Assembly: GCA_038373885.1 (NCBI GenBank)
Contig: JAWZYV010011897.1
Location: forward strand, 62,001 to 126,000
Source of the DNA: Cheiracanthium punctorium
Taxonomy: Eukaryota; Arthropoda; Arachnida; Araneae; Cheiracanthiidae
Direction of reading: 5' to 3'
DNA length: 64,000 nt
Shown: positions 30,797 to 42,964 of the stretch, in pieces
How positions within the stretch are numbered: the stretch's first letter is position 1
Layout of the letters: every line of letters begins with the position of its first letter
The notes under the pieces: generated by a model
Seen by the model: the letters and a program-made list of their open reading frames with translations, nothing else
Told to the model about the DNA's origin: nothing
Database searches by the model: none
Position numbers and translations under genes: made by a program

Positions 30797-33700
30797 TCAA
30801 AGTAAAGAAAAGAAAAGCTCTTAGTGTCTCCTTCAAAAGCTGTACTACGTACACACACAAACGGTAAATATATAAAAAATTTTAAACACACACGCATTCT
30901 GAAACAATACAATATTCTTCCTGACATATGGTTGAGACACTTTTGTTTTTGTTTATATTGTGGAGTCCTAAATAAAGAGATGAAGCCCTTTTGTGTTTTC
31001 ACAAACACTTTATTAGACGGCACGTATAAACACATAAAAGAGTTGGAAATAGAATATGTTAGCTGGCTGTGTTCACAAAACAGCCTTTACATGCCTATCA
31101 CCAGAGGATCTGGACTTGTCACTGTCTGAAACCGATCTCTTCTCTGTCTTCAACGGCTGATCTTGGCTCTGGGCTGGAATCTGAAATGGATTTCGATCAC
31201 GTGGGATGCTTGATGTAAGTATTCGTGAGTTATGAGATTCTCCAGTCGCTATAGTGTCAAATTCTGAAGAGCCCTTGAAACACCCAGGGATTTATGCGTT
31301 CTATAATGTCAGAACTGCACATTATCAAAGATCCATAGCTTCTGTCGAATTTTTTACGATACAGCCCAGATCAAAGATTATCGGAGAGATTAAAGTAGTG
31401 AGGGGTAAGAAGAAGGGAACGTCACAGTTCTCTAAAAGTTCTAATTATTCGTATTCGGACAACGTCACACTATGCATGCACATCACAACTTTTGAAGAAA
31501 TATTTTGAATTTTTTTTTTTTCGAGTCTGACATAAAATGTTTATTTTTAAATCTGTCTAAGAACGACTACCGGGAAAAAAATTTAAAAAAAAACGCTCAA
31601 GAACAACCGTATGAAAACAACGTTTGAGATCCCAAACAGCTAAAGTTCTGATTCGATTCGATACAGCCTGACTTTCCTAAAAAATTAGGGGACGAAGTTC
31701 AAATTCTGCGTGTATATTTTTAAGAGCAGAGAAATATTTCACGGCAGCGAGCATAAGAATGCTGCACTTTTTTTTTCTTCTCCTTTTTTTTTTTTGGGGG
31801 GGGGGGGGGGGAGAGTGTTCTAAGGTAAACACATCTGTGTAAACATGAAATAAATTCGGTGAAGCGTCAAGACTATCGGTGTAAAGAGTCAAATATTTGT
31901 TCCCATTCGAATACCCAAAGCTTACTGTAAACATAATCTTCAACGGGCAGGGGTGTTATTTAAAATGTAATAAAAGGCACTTAGAATTCGGACCACTGAA
32001 CAAATCACTGCATTGGGACTTCCAAAGTTATCGCTCCGGCGACAGACGCGGATAAAAAACAACGGACCCCGGAATAAAGAAGGAGGGAAAATATATCTGT
32101 AAAATATATAGACGACAGGAGAGTAATTAAGAATCGAGGGAAGGAAACGGAACAATCTATGTAATTTACTACTCGAAATGATAAGAAAATATAGAACAGT
32201 AACACAAATATTGTTCAGAGGAAAATTGAGAAGGTTAAATCATTCGAAAAGGCACAACAACAAAAAAAGTCTTATTTTCAGAAAACTAATTCAGTTGTAT
32301 AAGGTGATAAGCACTTGAATCCCATCAGTGAAATATTTTGTGTATTTAGAACACATCGCAGCGCGAGTGAAAAGCAGACGATCTCAATTTTTATGATTTT
32401 TGTTCTAAACGTTGTTCTAAATGAAAATGTATATCGTATAGTAGATGGCGCCAATTTTATTTTTGAAACTAAGATTTTAAGAGCTCGCGAAACAGTGCTT
32501 CCGTTTTCGTGTGGATAATTCTTTTGTGACAGTCATGTGCATTACGGTGAACTTGCGCCACAATGCGATTTATCTTATGCGAATGGGATATTGTGCGAGA
32601 TTTTTCGTCAGAAGCGCCAACAGAAATGCGATACTCACTTATCGTCGTCGTGATAGGCTAGTCCATCAGCAAAAGGTTTTTCATCCCTCGTAGCATCACT
32701 GAAGGCGGAAGCACCCAAACCGTCCCAGTCTAAACCTGGCTTTATTTATCACTTTATGTGGGAAATGGTACTATATAGTTAGGAAATTGTTTAAAACAGT
32801 TCGAGAGGCATTTATAAGTATCTAAAGTAACAGCGTATGTGTTTCAAAAAGTCGTAAATACACCCTATTTCACAACGCGGAATTTTCACTAACGCGAAGG
32901 GTTTTGGAACGTATCCCTCGCGCGTAAGAGAACATCCCGCTATATTAAAGCATAAAAATAATCTAAATACATGATTTATTTTGGGAGTTATAATGCCGGA
33001 TAAGTATTCAGGTTAGTCAATCATATTACCGCAGTTCACAAGAAAAAGCTGCTTTGCTTGTTCTTGTGTAAAATCTGGCCTTCAAATTTGGGATCCCTAA
33101 AATCAGAATTTAAAAAAAAATGAAAAGAAAAGTAAGAAGTGTGTTAAATACATATTTCTTTTCCTATCATGGTGTTTTCAGTTGGTATATTTGTTTAAAA
33201 AATTAACATACTTTACAGATTTACGTTAAAAATCTTCCTATAGAATATTTATCCTACAGAAAAGATACTGTCAGAGAAACTTTATAGAATTCTTCGACTT
33301 TCTTTGCACCATTCAGTATGCCATTTCTTTGTTTCCGTCTCTCAAACTAAAAACTTCAAAACTGAAAACTGACGCATAATACTGTACCAAATATAGGAAA
33401 AATAGGATGTAGATACTGTTTAAAAATCATTAGCAATGATTCCAATTAAGAACCAGTGTAAAGTATCGGCTTACTTATACCAAAGTATCGAAAACATTTT
33501 GATCGATTAATGATTGTTAGCACATCTTCGATGTATAGAACATTATTACAAAAGAACTGCAAACATGTACAACTTTATGACAGCAAAATCAATTTTAAGC
33601 TCCTGTTTTGATATTTGCAAGTACTACTTTACAAAATGCTTTACTGTTAGTTTGTCTTAAAGAACAAACCTTTAAGAACTGGAAAACGTCCGAAAAGAAC

Positions 33701-33866
33701 CTTTTCGGACTTGGAAGTCCGAAAAGTCTTGATAAAATTTGAAACCTCCCTCTGAATTTATAAGCTGTAAAAGGAGATTCAATATTTGATATGAGGGGAG
33801 AAAATTGATAATATTTTTTGCAGAAATACTCTGTTTATTCCTGGGTTCGTCGTTCTAAAGTCCAGT
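30797..33866. other. no gene recognised
   Basis: The region includes frames of 60-101 codons without domains. The most GC-balanced part (32330-32720) has two short frames (60 and 67 codons) but no recognised similarity. No TE ends were identified. Confidence 0.45.
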
Positions 33867-33917
33867 TGGTGTAGAAAGTTCTAGAAAAGAGTCCACTTAT
33901 CAGGATGGAACACAAAC

Positions 33918-33923
33918 TTTATT
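33918..33923 (-). terminator. AATAAA signal of the solo LTR
   Basis: Minus-strand AATAAA followed by GTTTGTGTTCC, about 50 bases before the LTR 3' edge. It is positioned as the R-region polyadenylation signal. Confidence 0.45.
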
Positions 33924-34265
33924 GCTTCTAGAATTTCGTCAAACAATCAGCTGCAGAAAATTCACAGGCACTAACGGCCAGTAGCTCGTTTGTAACAGTC
34001 CACTCAGTACCGAAGCTTTCACAAATGCTGTAATTCTCACACAAAATAAAACACTTCCAGGGGCAAAATTCTGTGGAAATATATAACGGATATCGTACAC
34101 AATCCCTTAAGACACAGCAATGAAGAATTTACAAACAGCACTTAAAAATCAGCTTCAAAAACAAGCGTGAAAACACTGCTTCTATAGCGTCAATACAAAG
34201 CGTAACACAGCAAATCATCGACGAGAGCTCAATGAACACTGACTAAACTGAGCAACCAGCTTCCA

Positions 34266-34272
34266 TTTTATA
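34266..34272 (-). promoter_or_regulatory. TATA box of the solo LTR
   Basis: Minus-strand TATAAAA lies about 170 bases into the LTR. It is followed some 25-30 bases later by TCAGTGTTC, a plausible initiator. It would start the R region. Confidence 0.45.
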
Positions 34273-34440
34273 GATGACGCAGAAGCTACTAGAAATTTTC
34301 CGAAGGTTCCCCTTAAAGCGCGAATTTTGATTACGTCATAGGAATACAGCTGAATCATTGGGTTAATATGTGATTTTAATGCAGAAAAACCAACTTTACA
34401 AGCCCCATAGGGAAAATCGCGCCAACTGACCAAAATGTCA

Positions 34441-34700
34441 CCAGCTCGGCGACTTTTGGCGAAATATCCTCATATTTGACGCCAAGAATAAGTCTCCAAA
34501 AATCAAGTTACCAAAGGCCTAGAACCAATATTTCTCGAGATTTCTAGAAACTGCATACAAATCAAAGGGAAACCAAAACCTCCAGTATCTCCCGCTTCTA
34601 GTTGACCGATTTTGATGCAACAAAATTAAACTATTTGACGCATAGAATACGAATTTTAAACTATTTGAAACACGATCAGCGGATCGCCCCGAAAATTCGT
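34441..34700 (+). repeat. module-array fragment
   Basis: GCGACTTTTGGCGAAATATC, then AATAAGTCTCCAAAAATCAA and TTGACCGATTTTGATGCAAC. It matches the ends of the modules at 8.5 and 12.2 kb, so it is a truncated copy interrupted by the LTR. Confidence 0.5.
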
Positions 34701-35291
34701 AACAATATCTGAAGCCTTAACCTATTCTGAGCTTTAGAGATTATCAAACTGGGCTATCTAGTGTGCAATATCATAGCATGATCCCTTCTGAAGTAATAAA
34801 TTTGATCTATTCTTAAGGTCATGCTTGATTAAATAATGTTCTGAAATACTAAATTTTTAAGTAAAATTAATTTCTTTCTGCACACAAATTTATAAACACA
34901 TTTTAACCACTGATATCAGTCAGAGTGTAGAGTATTAATGACACGCAAATTCCTGTTTCAAAATTGAGTTTCTCAGAAGAAAAATGGCAACTATAAAGCG
35001 GATAAGTCTTTAACTATAAAAGTGATGAAAAAAAAGCTACAGCGCCTTAAAATTCTATTCTGTCTAGCCATATAAATAATGTTGGAGACCCTTTGGAACA
35101 GGGCTAAAGGAAAAAATCTTCTGCGGAGATTCTACTAAATCCCTTAGCAGGGAATTTATTTTATATAAGAGGGAAGCAATTTTCTTTTGGAATAACGGAA
35201 GCGATTCCGGATGTCAAAATAGTTCGAGATACTAAACTTTCCAGACAAGAGAAAAAGAAAGATGAATTAGGGGGGGGGAAAGAATTAGCTA
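34701..35291. other. no feature recognised
   Basis: AT-rich DNA between a module fragment and a mariner-type end. No gene was seen. Confidence 0.4.
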
Positions 35292-35293
35292 TA

Positions 35294-35394
35294 CAGGGTG
35301 TCCCAAAAAAGTAGTAATGCGCTTTATTCATCTATTAGAGATAAGTGGGCGATGTAAATTGAAAAAATGTTCAAAGGTTGGAAAAAAGACTCCA
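35294..35394 (+). mobile_element. mariner-type left end fragment
   Basis: TA, then CAGGGTGTCCCAAAAAAGTA. It is homologous over about 100 bases to an inverted end at 52384-52495. It is cut by the piggyBac-like copy at the TTAA at 35395. No transposase was recognised next to it. Confidence 0.6.
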
Positions 35395-35398
35395 TTAA

Positions 35399-36016
35399 CG
35401 CTTTAACGCGCAGTGTTCCCGCTCTGGGAACACCAAATTCTGACGTTTTGACTATTGCCAGTCACGAAGAATAGATTTGATTTCTATAAAAATAGTTGCG
35501 GGTGACAAAGCTCCACGAGAATACTTTACTTTTTAGCACGTCAAATACCATAAAAAAATTGTCACGATTATTTTTAACAGCACTGACATCTGCTGAAAAA
35601 TGGAAGAATGCGAGAACAGCTGGATAGATTGTCCAATTGCAGCTGGCTGTGCCGGCACAGCCAGCTGCGTCAAAAAAGGGTCTCTAGATCTGTGGCACGC
35701 GATGAATGTTTCGATCGTCCGCCATCTTGCTGGTAGTTAAGTCGAGCGATGGCAACGGGTGCTTTTTTTTCAGCATTGGGCAATTCTATTCAGTTGTTCT
35801 CGCATACTTCCATTTTTCAGCAGATGTCAGTGCTGTTAAAAATAATCGCGACCAATTTTTTTACGGGAAATGACGTGCTAAAAAAGTAAAGGATTCTCTC
35901 GGAGCTATGTCACCCGCAACTATTTTTATAGAAATCAAATCTATTCTCCGTGACTGACAACAGTCAAAACGTCAGAGTTTGGTGTTCCCAGAGCGGGAAC
36001 TCTGCGCGTTAAAGGG
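35399..36016. mobile_element. piggyBac-like palindromic MITE, copy B (fully symmetrical)
   Basis: TTAA at 35395-35398 and 36017-36020 flanks 618 bp. The two halves are near-complete inverted repeats: CGCTTTAACGCGCAGTGTTC on the left, and CCCTTTAACGCGCAGAGTTC when the right end is reversed. The centre is a perfect 28-bp palindrome around GCTGTGCCGGCACAGC. TTAA duplication and CCCTTT ends are piggyBac hallmarks. Unlike the other copies, both ends are the 'AACGCGCAG' type, so it is a snap-back form. Confidence 0.8.
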
Positions 36017-36020
36017 TTAA

Positions 36021-36916
36021 AAAAAGAAGAAGAAAAGAGAGAGGGAGAATTAGAATTTTTCATAAAAGGGGCTGGAATTTTTCTTAATTTTGTTAACAAA
36101 AATTCAAACTTAGGAAGAAAGAGTCAACCCCTGCTTCTATTTCTTCGTTCTTACAAATGTTTAGACATACAGAGTGCACTACTGCATAAGGTTTCATTAA
36201 AGTAAATTAAATTAAGTAATTGTACATTTCATTCAATTATTCTCCAATTAGTTTTATGTATGGGAACTCAGATGCTTAGTACAGGCGTGGCTATAATAGC
36301 TTTCACATGGGAGGAGGGGGGTCTAGCTAAAGGGTGGGGGCTGGGGGGCATTCTTACTATAAAATTTAATTAATAGTACATTTTACTACGAATATTTTGT
36401 AAAAAAATTCAATTGTATAACATTTAAATTATGAAATTAAAATTTTTTTTACAGTATTTGTGTCACGAATGCAAAAGGTCGATATGCTGCCAAAGTTTGC
36501 GTTTTTCTGTAGACTAAGGGGAGGTGTCCAGCCCCTATAGACACCATTTTATATACACCCGTGGGTTTATCCCTGTAATAGAGCTAAAAATACCATGTGC
36601 AAACTTTTAAGATTAAAAAAAAATCTGATTATGTTTAAAACTATCACTGACTTTAATAAAATTTAATGACACTTTAAAAATATCAAATTGGGATGGTGGT
36701 TTCGCCTCAACCTTTTTTGACTTTTATAGGAAGACCACGTGATTCCCCCCCCCCTGCTCCCCTGATTTGCAGTATTTTAAAACATGAAAATCCGCAGAAC
36801 TCCTCGGCACAAGGTATAATTTGCTCCAAAAACCGACGACATAATATACTACAAGATGAAGCTACAAAAAATACAAAAAATATTTGACGCCATAAAAAAA
36901 TATTTCATGACAATAC
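36021..36916. other. no gene recognised
   Basis: It includes purine-rich DNA and G/C homopolymer runs near 36310-36350 and 36745. No element boundary was identified. Confidence 0.4.
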
Positions 36917-37063
36917 CGTATTGGCCCGAATATACGCGATGTTTTTTGACTGATCTTTTCGCGTTAAAAACCTGATTCGCGCTAAATTCGAGGTCTAAAT
37001 ATAGGATTTTTCTAATTACCCCCTTGAAAAATTTCGGGGCCGCGTTATATTCGGGCCAATACG
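36917..37063. mobile_element. 147-bp MITE
   Basis: The left end is CGTATTGGCCCGAATATACG and the reversed right end is CGTATTGGCCCGAATATAAC. It is non-coding with no clear TSD. The superfamily is unknown. Confidence 0.6.
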
Positions 37064-37399
37064 TTATGTTTGCACTCAATACATTTAATCTTCGTCCACT
37101 TAAAATAAATAACTCAATTTTTATTATAGACCGAAATCAAATTTTTTGCTCTTCCGTAAACGTGTGGAAACTTTTAGCATTCGAACGATTTCGTCTTGTG
37201 TAAACAGCCCCTCTTCTGTCAATGCTTCATGCACACGATATCCTTTTATTTGTGAAAAAAAAATCAAACTATGTAATCTGGAAACACTATTTTAAACGAA
37301 TTGGAATTGCAACTTTCCTTTCAAAGCCTGATGACCGTGACTTCAATATGACGACATGTCAACTGCGACAGCTAATTTTGTCACGCAAACGATTAACTT
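37064..37399. other. no feature recognised
   Basis: AT-rich DNA. A 125-codon open frame begins at 37222 and runs into the module repeat and the piggyBac-like copy. Its codons show no domain. Confidence 0.4.
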
Positions 37400-37570
37400 T
37401 TTTTACTCTCGGAGATAGAATGGATCTGAAAAGAGCGAAAAATCTCTTTAAAATTAGGAAATGGGTACATTTTCAGATTTTTAAAGTAGCGCAGATTGTT
37501 TTCTATATTTTTATACATAATCATGAAAAATTTCAAGCGGATCGTACAAGCGATGTAGATGTTATTGTGG
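37400..37570 (+). repeat. single module related to the 4.7-5.4 kb array
   Basis: GGAAATGGGTACATTTTCAG and TTTTTAAAGTAGCGCAGATT, then AAAAATTTCAAGCGGATCGT. It follows the theme of the 4660-5360 array. Confidence 0.45.
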
Positions 37571-37591
37571 TTTTTGTGCTTAACTTTTTAA

Positions 37592-38065
37592 CCCTTTAAC
37601 GCGCAGTGTTCTGACATTTTGACTGTTGCCAGTCCCGTAGAATAGATTTGATTTCCATAAAAATAGTTGCGGGTGACATAGCTCCACAAGAATCCTTTAC
37701 TTTTTAGCACGTCATTTCCCGTAAAAAAAATTGTCACGATTCTTTTTAACAGCACTGACATCTGGTGAAAAATGGGAGAATGCGAGAACAGTTGGATAGA
37801 TTGTCCAGTGCTGAAAAAAGGACAGCCGTTGCCATCGCTCGATTTAACTACCAACAAGATGGCGGACGATCGAAACGTTCATCGCGTGCCACAGATCTAG
37901 AGACTCTTTTATGACGCAGCTGGCTGCCAGCTGCGTCAAAAGAGTCTCTAGATCTGTGGCACGCGATGAACGTTTCGATCGTCCGCCATCTTGTTGGTAG
38001 TTAAGTCGAGCGATGGCAACGGCTGCCCGTTTTTCAGCATTGGGAAAGGGCTGCACCTCAAAGGG
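37592..38065 (+). mobile_element. piggyBac-like palindromic MITE, copy C
   Basis: TTAA flanks at 37588-37591 and 38066-38069. The left end is CCCTTTAACGCGCAGTG. The right end is CTGCACCTCAAAGGG. The inner palindrome centre is shortened. 474 bp. Confidence 0.8.
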
Positions 38066-38069
38066 TTAA

Positions 38070-38773
38070 AGTAATGGTGGTAAAAGTTTTATCTTGGAGT
38101 GGTTGGTCACCCGTAATTGTTACAGAATCAGTGAATCAAGGATCAACGTAACTATATAGTAGGATATATTGTTTTTTGCAGCTATAAACTCAATTGACCG
38201 AAAATCATGAAATATATTGTGAGGAAGAGAGGGAATTGGAAAAATGACCGAGATAATGAACAAAAAATACGATGGCAAGAAGAAAAGAGTGATTGCTGTG
38301 ACGACAATGGAAAGCGGATAGAGAAAAGACATTGTATCACACGTTTCCCGACAAGTTGATACAACTTTTGACCTTCTTAATGTCCGGACTGATTTCTTTG
38401 TCTTTAATGTGCCGCAGCATTTCATCCGTGTTCTATTTATTAGGATAATTTGCGGCATTCGAATGCGATTGATACATTTATCACAATACCACAATACAAT
38501 ACACAATCATTTTTTACACATTTACATAATTTACACAATATCACAAAAAATTATGAAAGATAAATTACACCGAGCACTTTTTCACTGTTTGAAACCTTTC
38601 ATTATGATGTTATTTGCAGGAATATACTCCTTAGTATGTACTACGTAGTTGAAAAAAGGGAGAGAAGCATTTAAAGACTCATGCGTAAACGTCATTGCTA
38701 GGTAATATAATTCCATGAATCCTCTTAGGGTGAGCAGTTCCGTCACGGAACGACTTAAGAAGATTCCAATGCC
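38070..38773. other. no gene recognised
   Basis: Frames of 60-128 codons overlap on both strands and have no recognised domain. No repeat boundary was seen. Confidence 0.4.
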
Positions 38774-38777
38774 TTAA

Positions 38778-39151
38778 CAATGCCTTGGATTTCTATAAAA
38801 ATAGTTACGGGTGTCATAGCTCCACGAGAATCCTTTAGTTTTTAGCACGTCATTTCCCGTAAAATAAATGGTCACGATTCTTTTTAACAGCACTGACATC
38901 TGCTGAAAAAGTGAAGAATGCGAGAACAGCTGGATAGATTGCCCGATGCTGAAAAAAGGGCAGCCGTTGCCGTCGCTCGACTCAACTACCAGCAAGATTT
39001 CGGACGATCGAAACGTTCATCGCGTGCCACAGATCTAAAGACCCTTTTTCTGACGCAGCTGGCTGTGCCGACCATCTTGCTGGTAGTTAAGTCGAGCGAT
39101 GGCAACGGCAGCCCTTTTTTCAGCATTGGGAAAGGGTTGCGCCTCAGAGGG
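38778..39151 (+). mobile_element. piggyBac-like palindromic MITE, copy D (5'-deleted)
   Basis: The family body is present only from GGATTTCTATAAAAATAG (38787) onward. The right end CGCCTCAGAGGG meets TTAA at 39152-39155. A TTAA at 38774-38777 may be the left target copy, with the left terminus deleted or replaced. The palindrome centre is also deleted. Confidence 0.65.
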
Positions 39152-39155
39152 TTAA

Positions 39156-40129
39156 GAAATTAGGTAGTCATTGTTTACGGCGTACTTCAATTGCTTCAGA
39201 GACGTTTGCATATTTTAAACAAAGCAAAGTTGATGTAGTATATGTAGTATATATATTGTGGAGGTCAGTAAAATAAATTATGAGAATAAAGTGTGCAGTG
39301 CTTATGGGTTCTTTTATTTTTAGCTAGGACAAAGAAAACATTTCGTAAAGCAAGCTCCACCGACACCGACAGTAATTAAAAGCGAATACATAGCGAGCGA
39401 GTAACACTTAAAAGCGAATAACCCGTTTGCTACCGGCTTTGCAAGTAGGCGGCAAGGTTCTCCTTCTGTGCCCATCAGTGTTTCCATGGAGTTATTCGGG
39501 TTAAGGCAAAGCTACTGAAGATCTGCCTTGGATGGAGGACTTTTTAGGGAATTCTAACGCGTATTCACGTTACATCTGAGGGAAACCGAGCTAAACTCCA
39601 GACCAAGTTTCGCATATTTTTTCTAGAGTTCACGTGTACACTGTATTAAGTATATTTAATAATAAGTAAGTTGATTTCTGAGTGACAGCTGTGCTTTCAA
39701 ATAAGTAATAGCCGGAGCCTGCGAAATTTAGGCTAACAAAAGGACCAGCTCGGCATTGTATTTCTCTTTCAAGTGCAGTAAAATTTAAATGAAACATATA
39801 ATAACATTCTTTAGATATAAATACATGTGTAAACTCATTAAAAATATCAATTGTATTTCCGACCTGGTATGGTAAAAATTAATTAATCTTTCGCCAACAC
39901 CAGCATTAATATTCTTCGAAGAGTGTTTTACTATTTTGAATGATGCGTTCGATCACAAACCAACATTTTATTCAAGCTAGTCAAGAAATTTGACTGGCTC
40001 ATCAACACATTTTGGTAACTGGTGCAGGAAGACATCTGAGATCCTCACATAATAATATTTTTTTCCCCTTATTAGTGCAACTTTTCTTTCCTAGAGTTTT
40101 TGAAGCAAACACAATGAATCGAATCATTT
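39156..40129. other. mostly unrecognised; SINE tail fragment
   Basis: TTTTTAGGGAATTCTAACGC, GTATTCACG and GAGGGAAACCG at about 39540-39600 match the tail of family-1 SINEs on the minus strand. Nothing else was recognised. Confidence 0.4.
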
Positions 40130-40692
40130 CTATATATAAAGGAAGATGTCCTGACTAAATAACTGACAGACGATCAACGCCCAGGCAAATCTATTGAAGA
40201 TACAGACATGAAATTTTAGGAGCTGATAGCTTTTGTGCCCAAGGCGTCATTTAAGAAGCGATTTTTAAAGATTCGTACCCAGACAGGGGGGGGGGGGGGA
40301 GCAGCCCAAAACGTTTTTTTTTTTCATGTTTCCCTTCATATCTCAGAGGAAAATAGAGATAGCCATAAAATTCTTGGATCTTAAATGTAACTAATAAAAT
40401 ACCTAAAAATCATTTTCAGAGTTTTGGGGAATTCGTCCGCAAACGGGGATAAGGGTCCAAAACGTTCTTTAACGTTCTCTTCACACTTCCCTTCATATCT
40501 CAGAGGAAGAAAGAGATAGCCATAAAATTATCTTTTTAAACTGTAACTAATAGAAAAAATATTTTCAGCGATTTTTAGAATTCGCACTCAAACGGGCGTA
40601 AGGATCAAAAACTTTCTTTTCACATTTACACATTCCCCTGAGACCGAACAGAGCTCTCAGGGGGATGCGTTCCCCTCCCTTGAATCCGTCAC
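40130..40692 (+). repeat. Helitron-like start with 157-bp tandem modules
   Basis: TCTATATATAAAGGAAGATG resembles the TC...TATATATAAA start of the 57.3-kb Helitron. Modules follow: TCCCTTCATATCTCAGAGGA at about 40331 and again at 40488, each followed by AGAGATAGCCATAAAATT and AACGGGxxTAAGG. No CTAG end was found. The block closes near TCCGTCACTG. Confidence 0.45.
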
Positions 40693-41528
40693 TGCCTTGC
40701 GTACAATCTTTATTCCCAAAATAATGTACATTCTAATTCTACAACACTTTCGCTTCGATCTGTGTAATCGTATCACCAACGTGGCTAGCTCAGTTACAAA
40801 TAAGCTGGAAGCTAGTTGTTTTTCCTTCCATTCTTAAATTTTTCCTTTCTTAAAAGAAAAATGTTTATGTAATTTATAAGGGTATTAAAGGCGTTGTTTG
40901 TTTAGTGCTCCCAGAACAAGTTACAGATGGTAGCAAAATAACATTTATTTTATTTTTTTTAATTTTTGTCTAATTTTGAATCCTGATTTAACCTAATAGC
41001 TCCCTTCACTGAAAAGAATCTATAGTGAAAAGCCTATTTCTTGTGCCATTGTTGCTATTTAACCATAAACATATCGATTGACTCAAAATTTATATATTTT
41101 ATAGATTCGTTTATTAAGAAATGTGTACATTGTGTTTATAATTTCTTTACAGGAATACACAAGAGAGTTCTATTGCATTATAGGCTACAGATGGTTGTTG
41201 TTCAAAATATTTTAGAGGTTGCTAATCTATTTCAGCCAAAATAAAATATTATATATTATTGCAATTGATCAGAGCATGTAAGCTTTAGAAGAACTTTTAC
41301 ACACTACTTTTACATGAACTCAGCGCCAAGAAATACTTTTGCGGTGTTGTTTTATTTGCTTTAATTATGTGATGCAAGTGTGTGTATTCAAGTAAAGACA
41401 TTTTTGCTGTAAGTCGTTTTGTAATCAATGCATTTAGCATGATTCACATTTGTTGTTAGGTAGTTGTTGTTCAACGTTGGCATTTTTCAACAGTAAAAGC
41501 CAACCCTTTCATTAGGACCAATCCAAAA
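40693..41528. other. no gene recognised
   Basis: AT-rich DNA. A 67-codon frame near 41041 contains a weak copy of the module theme (TTTACAGGAATAC...CATTATAGGC). Confidence 0.4.
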
Positions 41529-41579
41529 TATAATATTTCGCTTTTCAAGATTTTCAATCTTGAAAAGCGAAATATTATA
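41529..41579. repeat. perfect 24-bp-stem hairpin
   Basis: Positions 41529-41552 (TATAATATTTCGCTTTTCAA plus four) are exactly reverse-complementary to 41556-41579, with a 3-base TTC loop. There is no mismatch. It is not a TE terminus that I recognise. It may be a recent template-switch product or a small-RNA hairpin. Confidence 0.9.
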
Positions 41580-42342
41580 AAAATGGTCTCTGAAAATATT
41601 TGTTGTTAAATAGACAAAACTTCGAAATAATATGTTTCGGACATAATGGTATTTTTAATACAGTTTTCATTCTCAAGAATGTTTGCTCTTATTTTGAAAA
41701 TACATGCCTGCTGTAAAAGTTTCATTCTTTTCCGTTTTCTTGTTGTTTTGCTATTTATACGGCAGGAGTTATTTTATTTCAAGAAAAATATAAACACAAG
41801 AAAAGTAAAGATAAGCTCGGTAGACTTCTAGAGCCTATACTACTTTGAATTTGAATGTTTGTTAAATAGTTTTTACGTCTTTTATGAATAGAGTCTTGTT
41901 TGAATAGATTTCTTGAACTAGATCGTTTAAAATTTTGGTTGGTATACAAATAAACATGAAAGTTCTTTAAAACGATTTTATTGATATTGGGCATATACAG
42001 TACCATTCCTAGCTATACGTAGGCCCTGATCAAAATCTTTCTGCGAGCTCACGCGTTTAGGGAATGCAACCTCGATCCCGCGGGAAGATTATATCATGAT
42101 TATAACTTTCATATTTATGTAAGGCTGTGTTAATTATCAAATAAGATAAAGTATTAAACTTAATAGTGCTTACAATCTTACTTTTTCCTGCTTTTCTCAA
42201 TTAGAATTAATTTTTATTTGAATGAAATGTCAATCTCCGCGGGATCAACATCCCGAAATCCCTCGAAACGAAAAACAGTGCGGGATCAAATTCCCTAGGT
42301 ACTGGAAGACATACATCTACTGCATCTAATTCTATACATGGA
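41580..42342. other. no gene recognised
   Basis: AT-rich, with short frames. A block CGAAACGAAAAACAGTGCGG (42266) has a partner CGAAACGAAAAACAGTACGA (42541) beyond the MITE, so the MITE lies between two imperfect direct repeats. Confidence 0.45.
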
Positions 42343-42478
42343 CAGGGGCGGCAAGGTAAGCATCGTATCAGGGTGCCGTCTTTGAAGGGGCGCCATTTCG
42401 ATGATTCGCACAGAGGCATAAAAGGGAGCACCTTTTTCACGTCTGCAGGGGGCGCCACGTACCCTTGGGCCGCCCCTG
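42343..42478. mobile_element. hAT-type MITE, 136 bp
   Basis: Ends CAGGGGCGGCAAGG and TGGGCCGCCCCTG, flanked by TACATGGA and TCCATGGA (7 of 8 identical). It is non-coding and of a different subfamily from the GGCGTAGCCAGG copies. Confidence 0.7.
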
Positions 42479-42964
42479 TCCATGGATAATATTTTATTTG
42501 GGGGGAAATAGTAGTGGAAGCAACAATAGACACAATACAGCGAAACGAAAAACAGTACGAAATTGCATTCCCTACCCACGTTAAGTAATTTCATTCTTTA
42601 TTTTACAACTAATTTATGTAAAAGTCATACCTTTGATGAAAATCAAACAATAACTCTTTTTTGCAGGCTTGAAACTTCGAGCCTATTAGAAAAAGAAACC
42701 TGGTACTTAAAAATCAGCAAATTTATATCAGTAATTATCTGCTGACGGTTAACCGGTATTGTTACAAAACATACAGGGTGTCCAGCAAATAATATCCTGA
42801 TTTCAAAGTTAAGAATCTCAAGAACAACGATCAATAGAAGGAGGGTGCAGCAAACGGTATGTTTATTATTTAAGCTGAAAAATTTTTTATGCTGAAGTTC
42901 CAGAACAGTAGTTACAAAAGCAGCTAACTTATGGCATGGCTCTGTAATCGCAAGTCTCCCTATA

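Larger units (their letters stand above)
33867..34440 (-). mobile_element. probable solo LTR, 574 bp
   Basis: On the minus strand it runs TGACATTTTGGTCAGTTGG...TTTCTACACCA (TG...CA). The 5-bp flanks are CCAGT (33862-33866) and CCAGC (34441-34445). A TATAAAA box, a downstream start-like TCAGTGTTC and an AATAAA signal occur in the right order for U3-R-U5. Outside it, the split module repeat resumes (CAGCTCGGCGACTTTTGGCG). No internal retroelement genes remain, so it is probably the product of LTR-LTR recombination. Confidence 0.55.

Noticed and set aside
38120..38506. 128-codon minus-strand frame
   Set aside because: Hydrophobic and AT-driven composition, overlapped by another frame, no domain.
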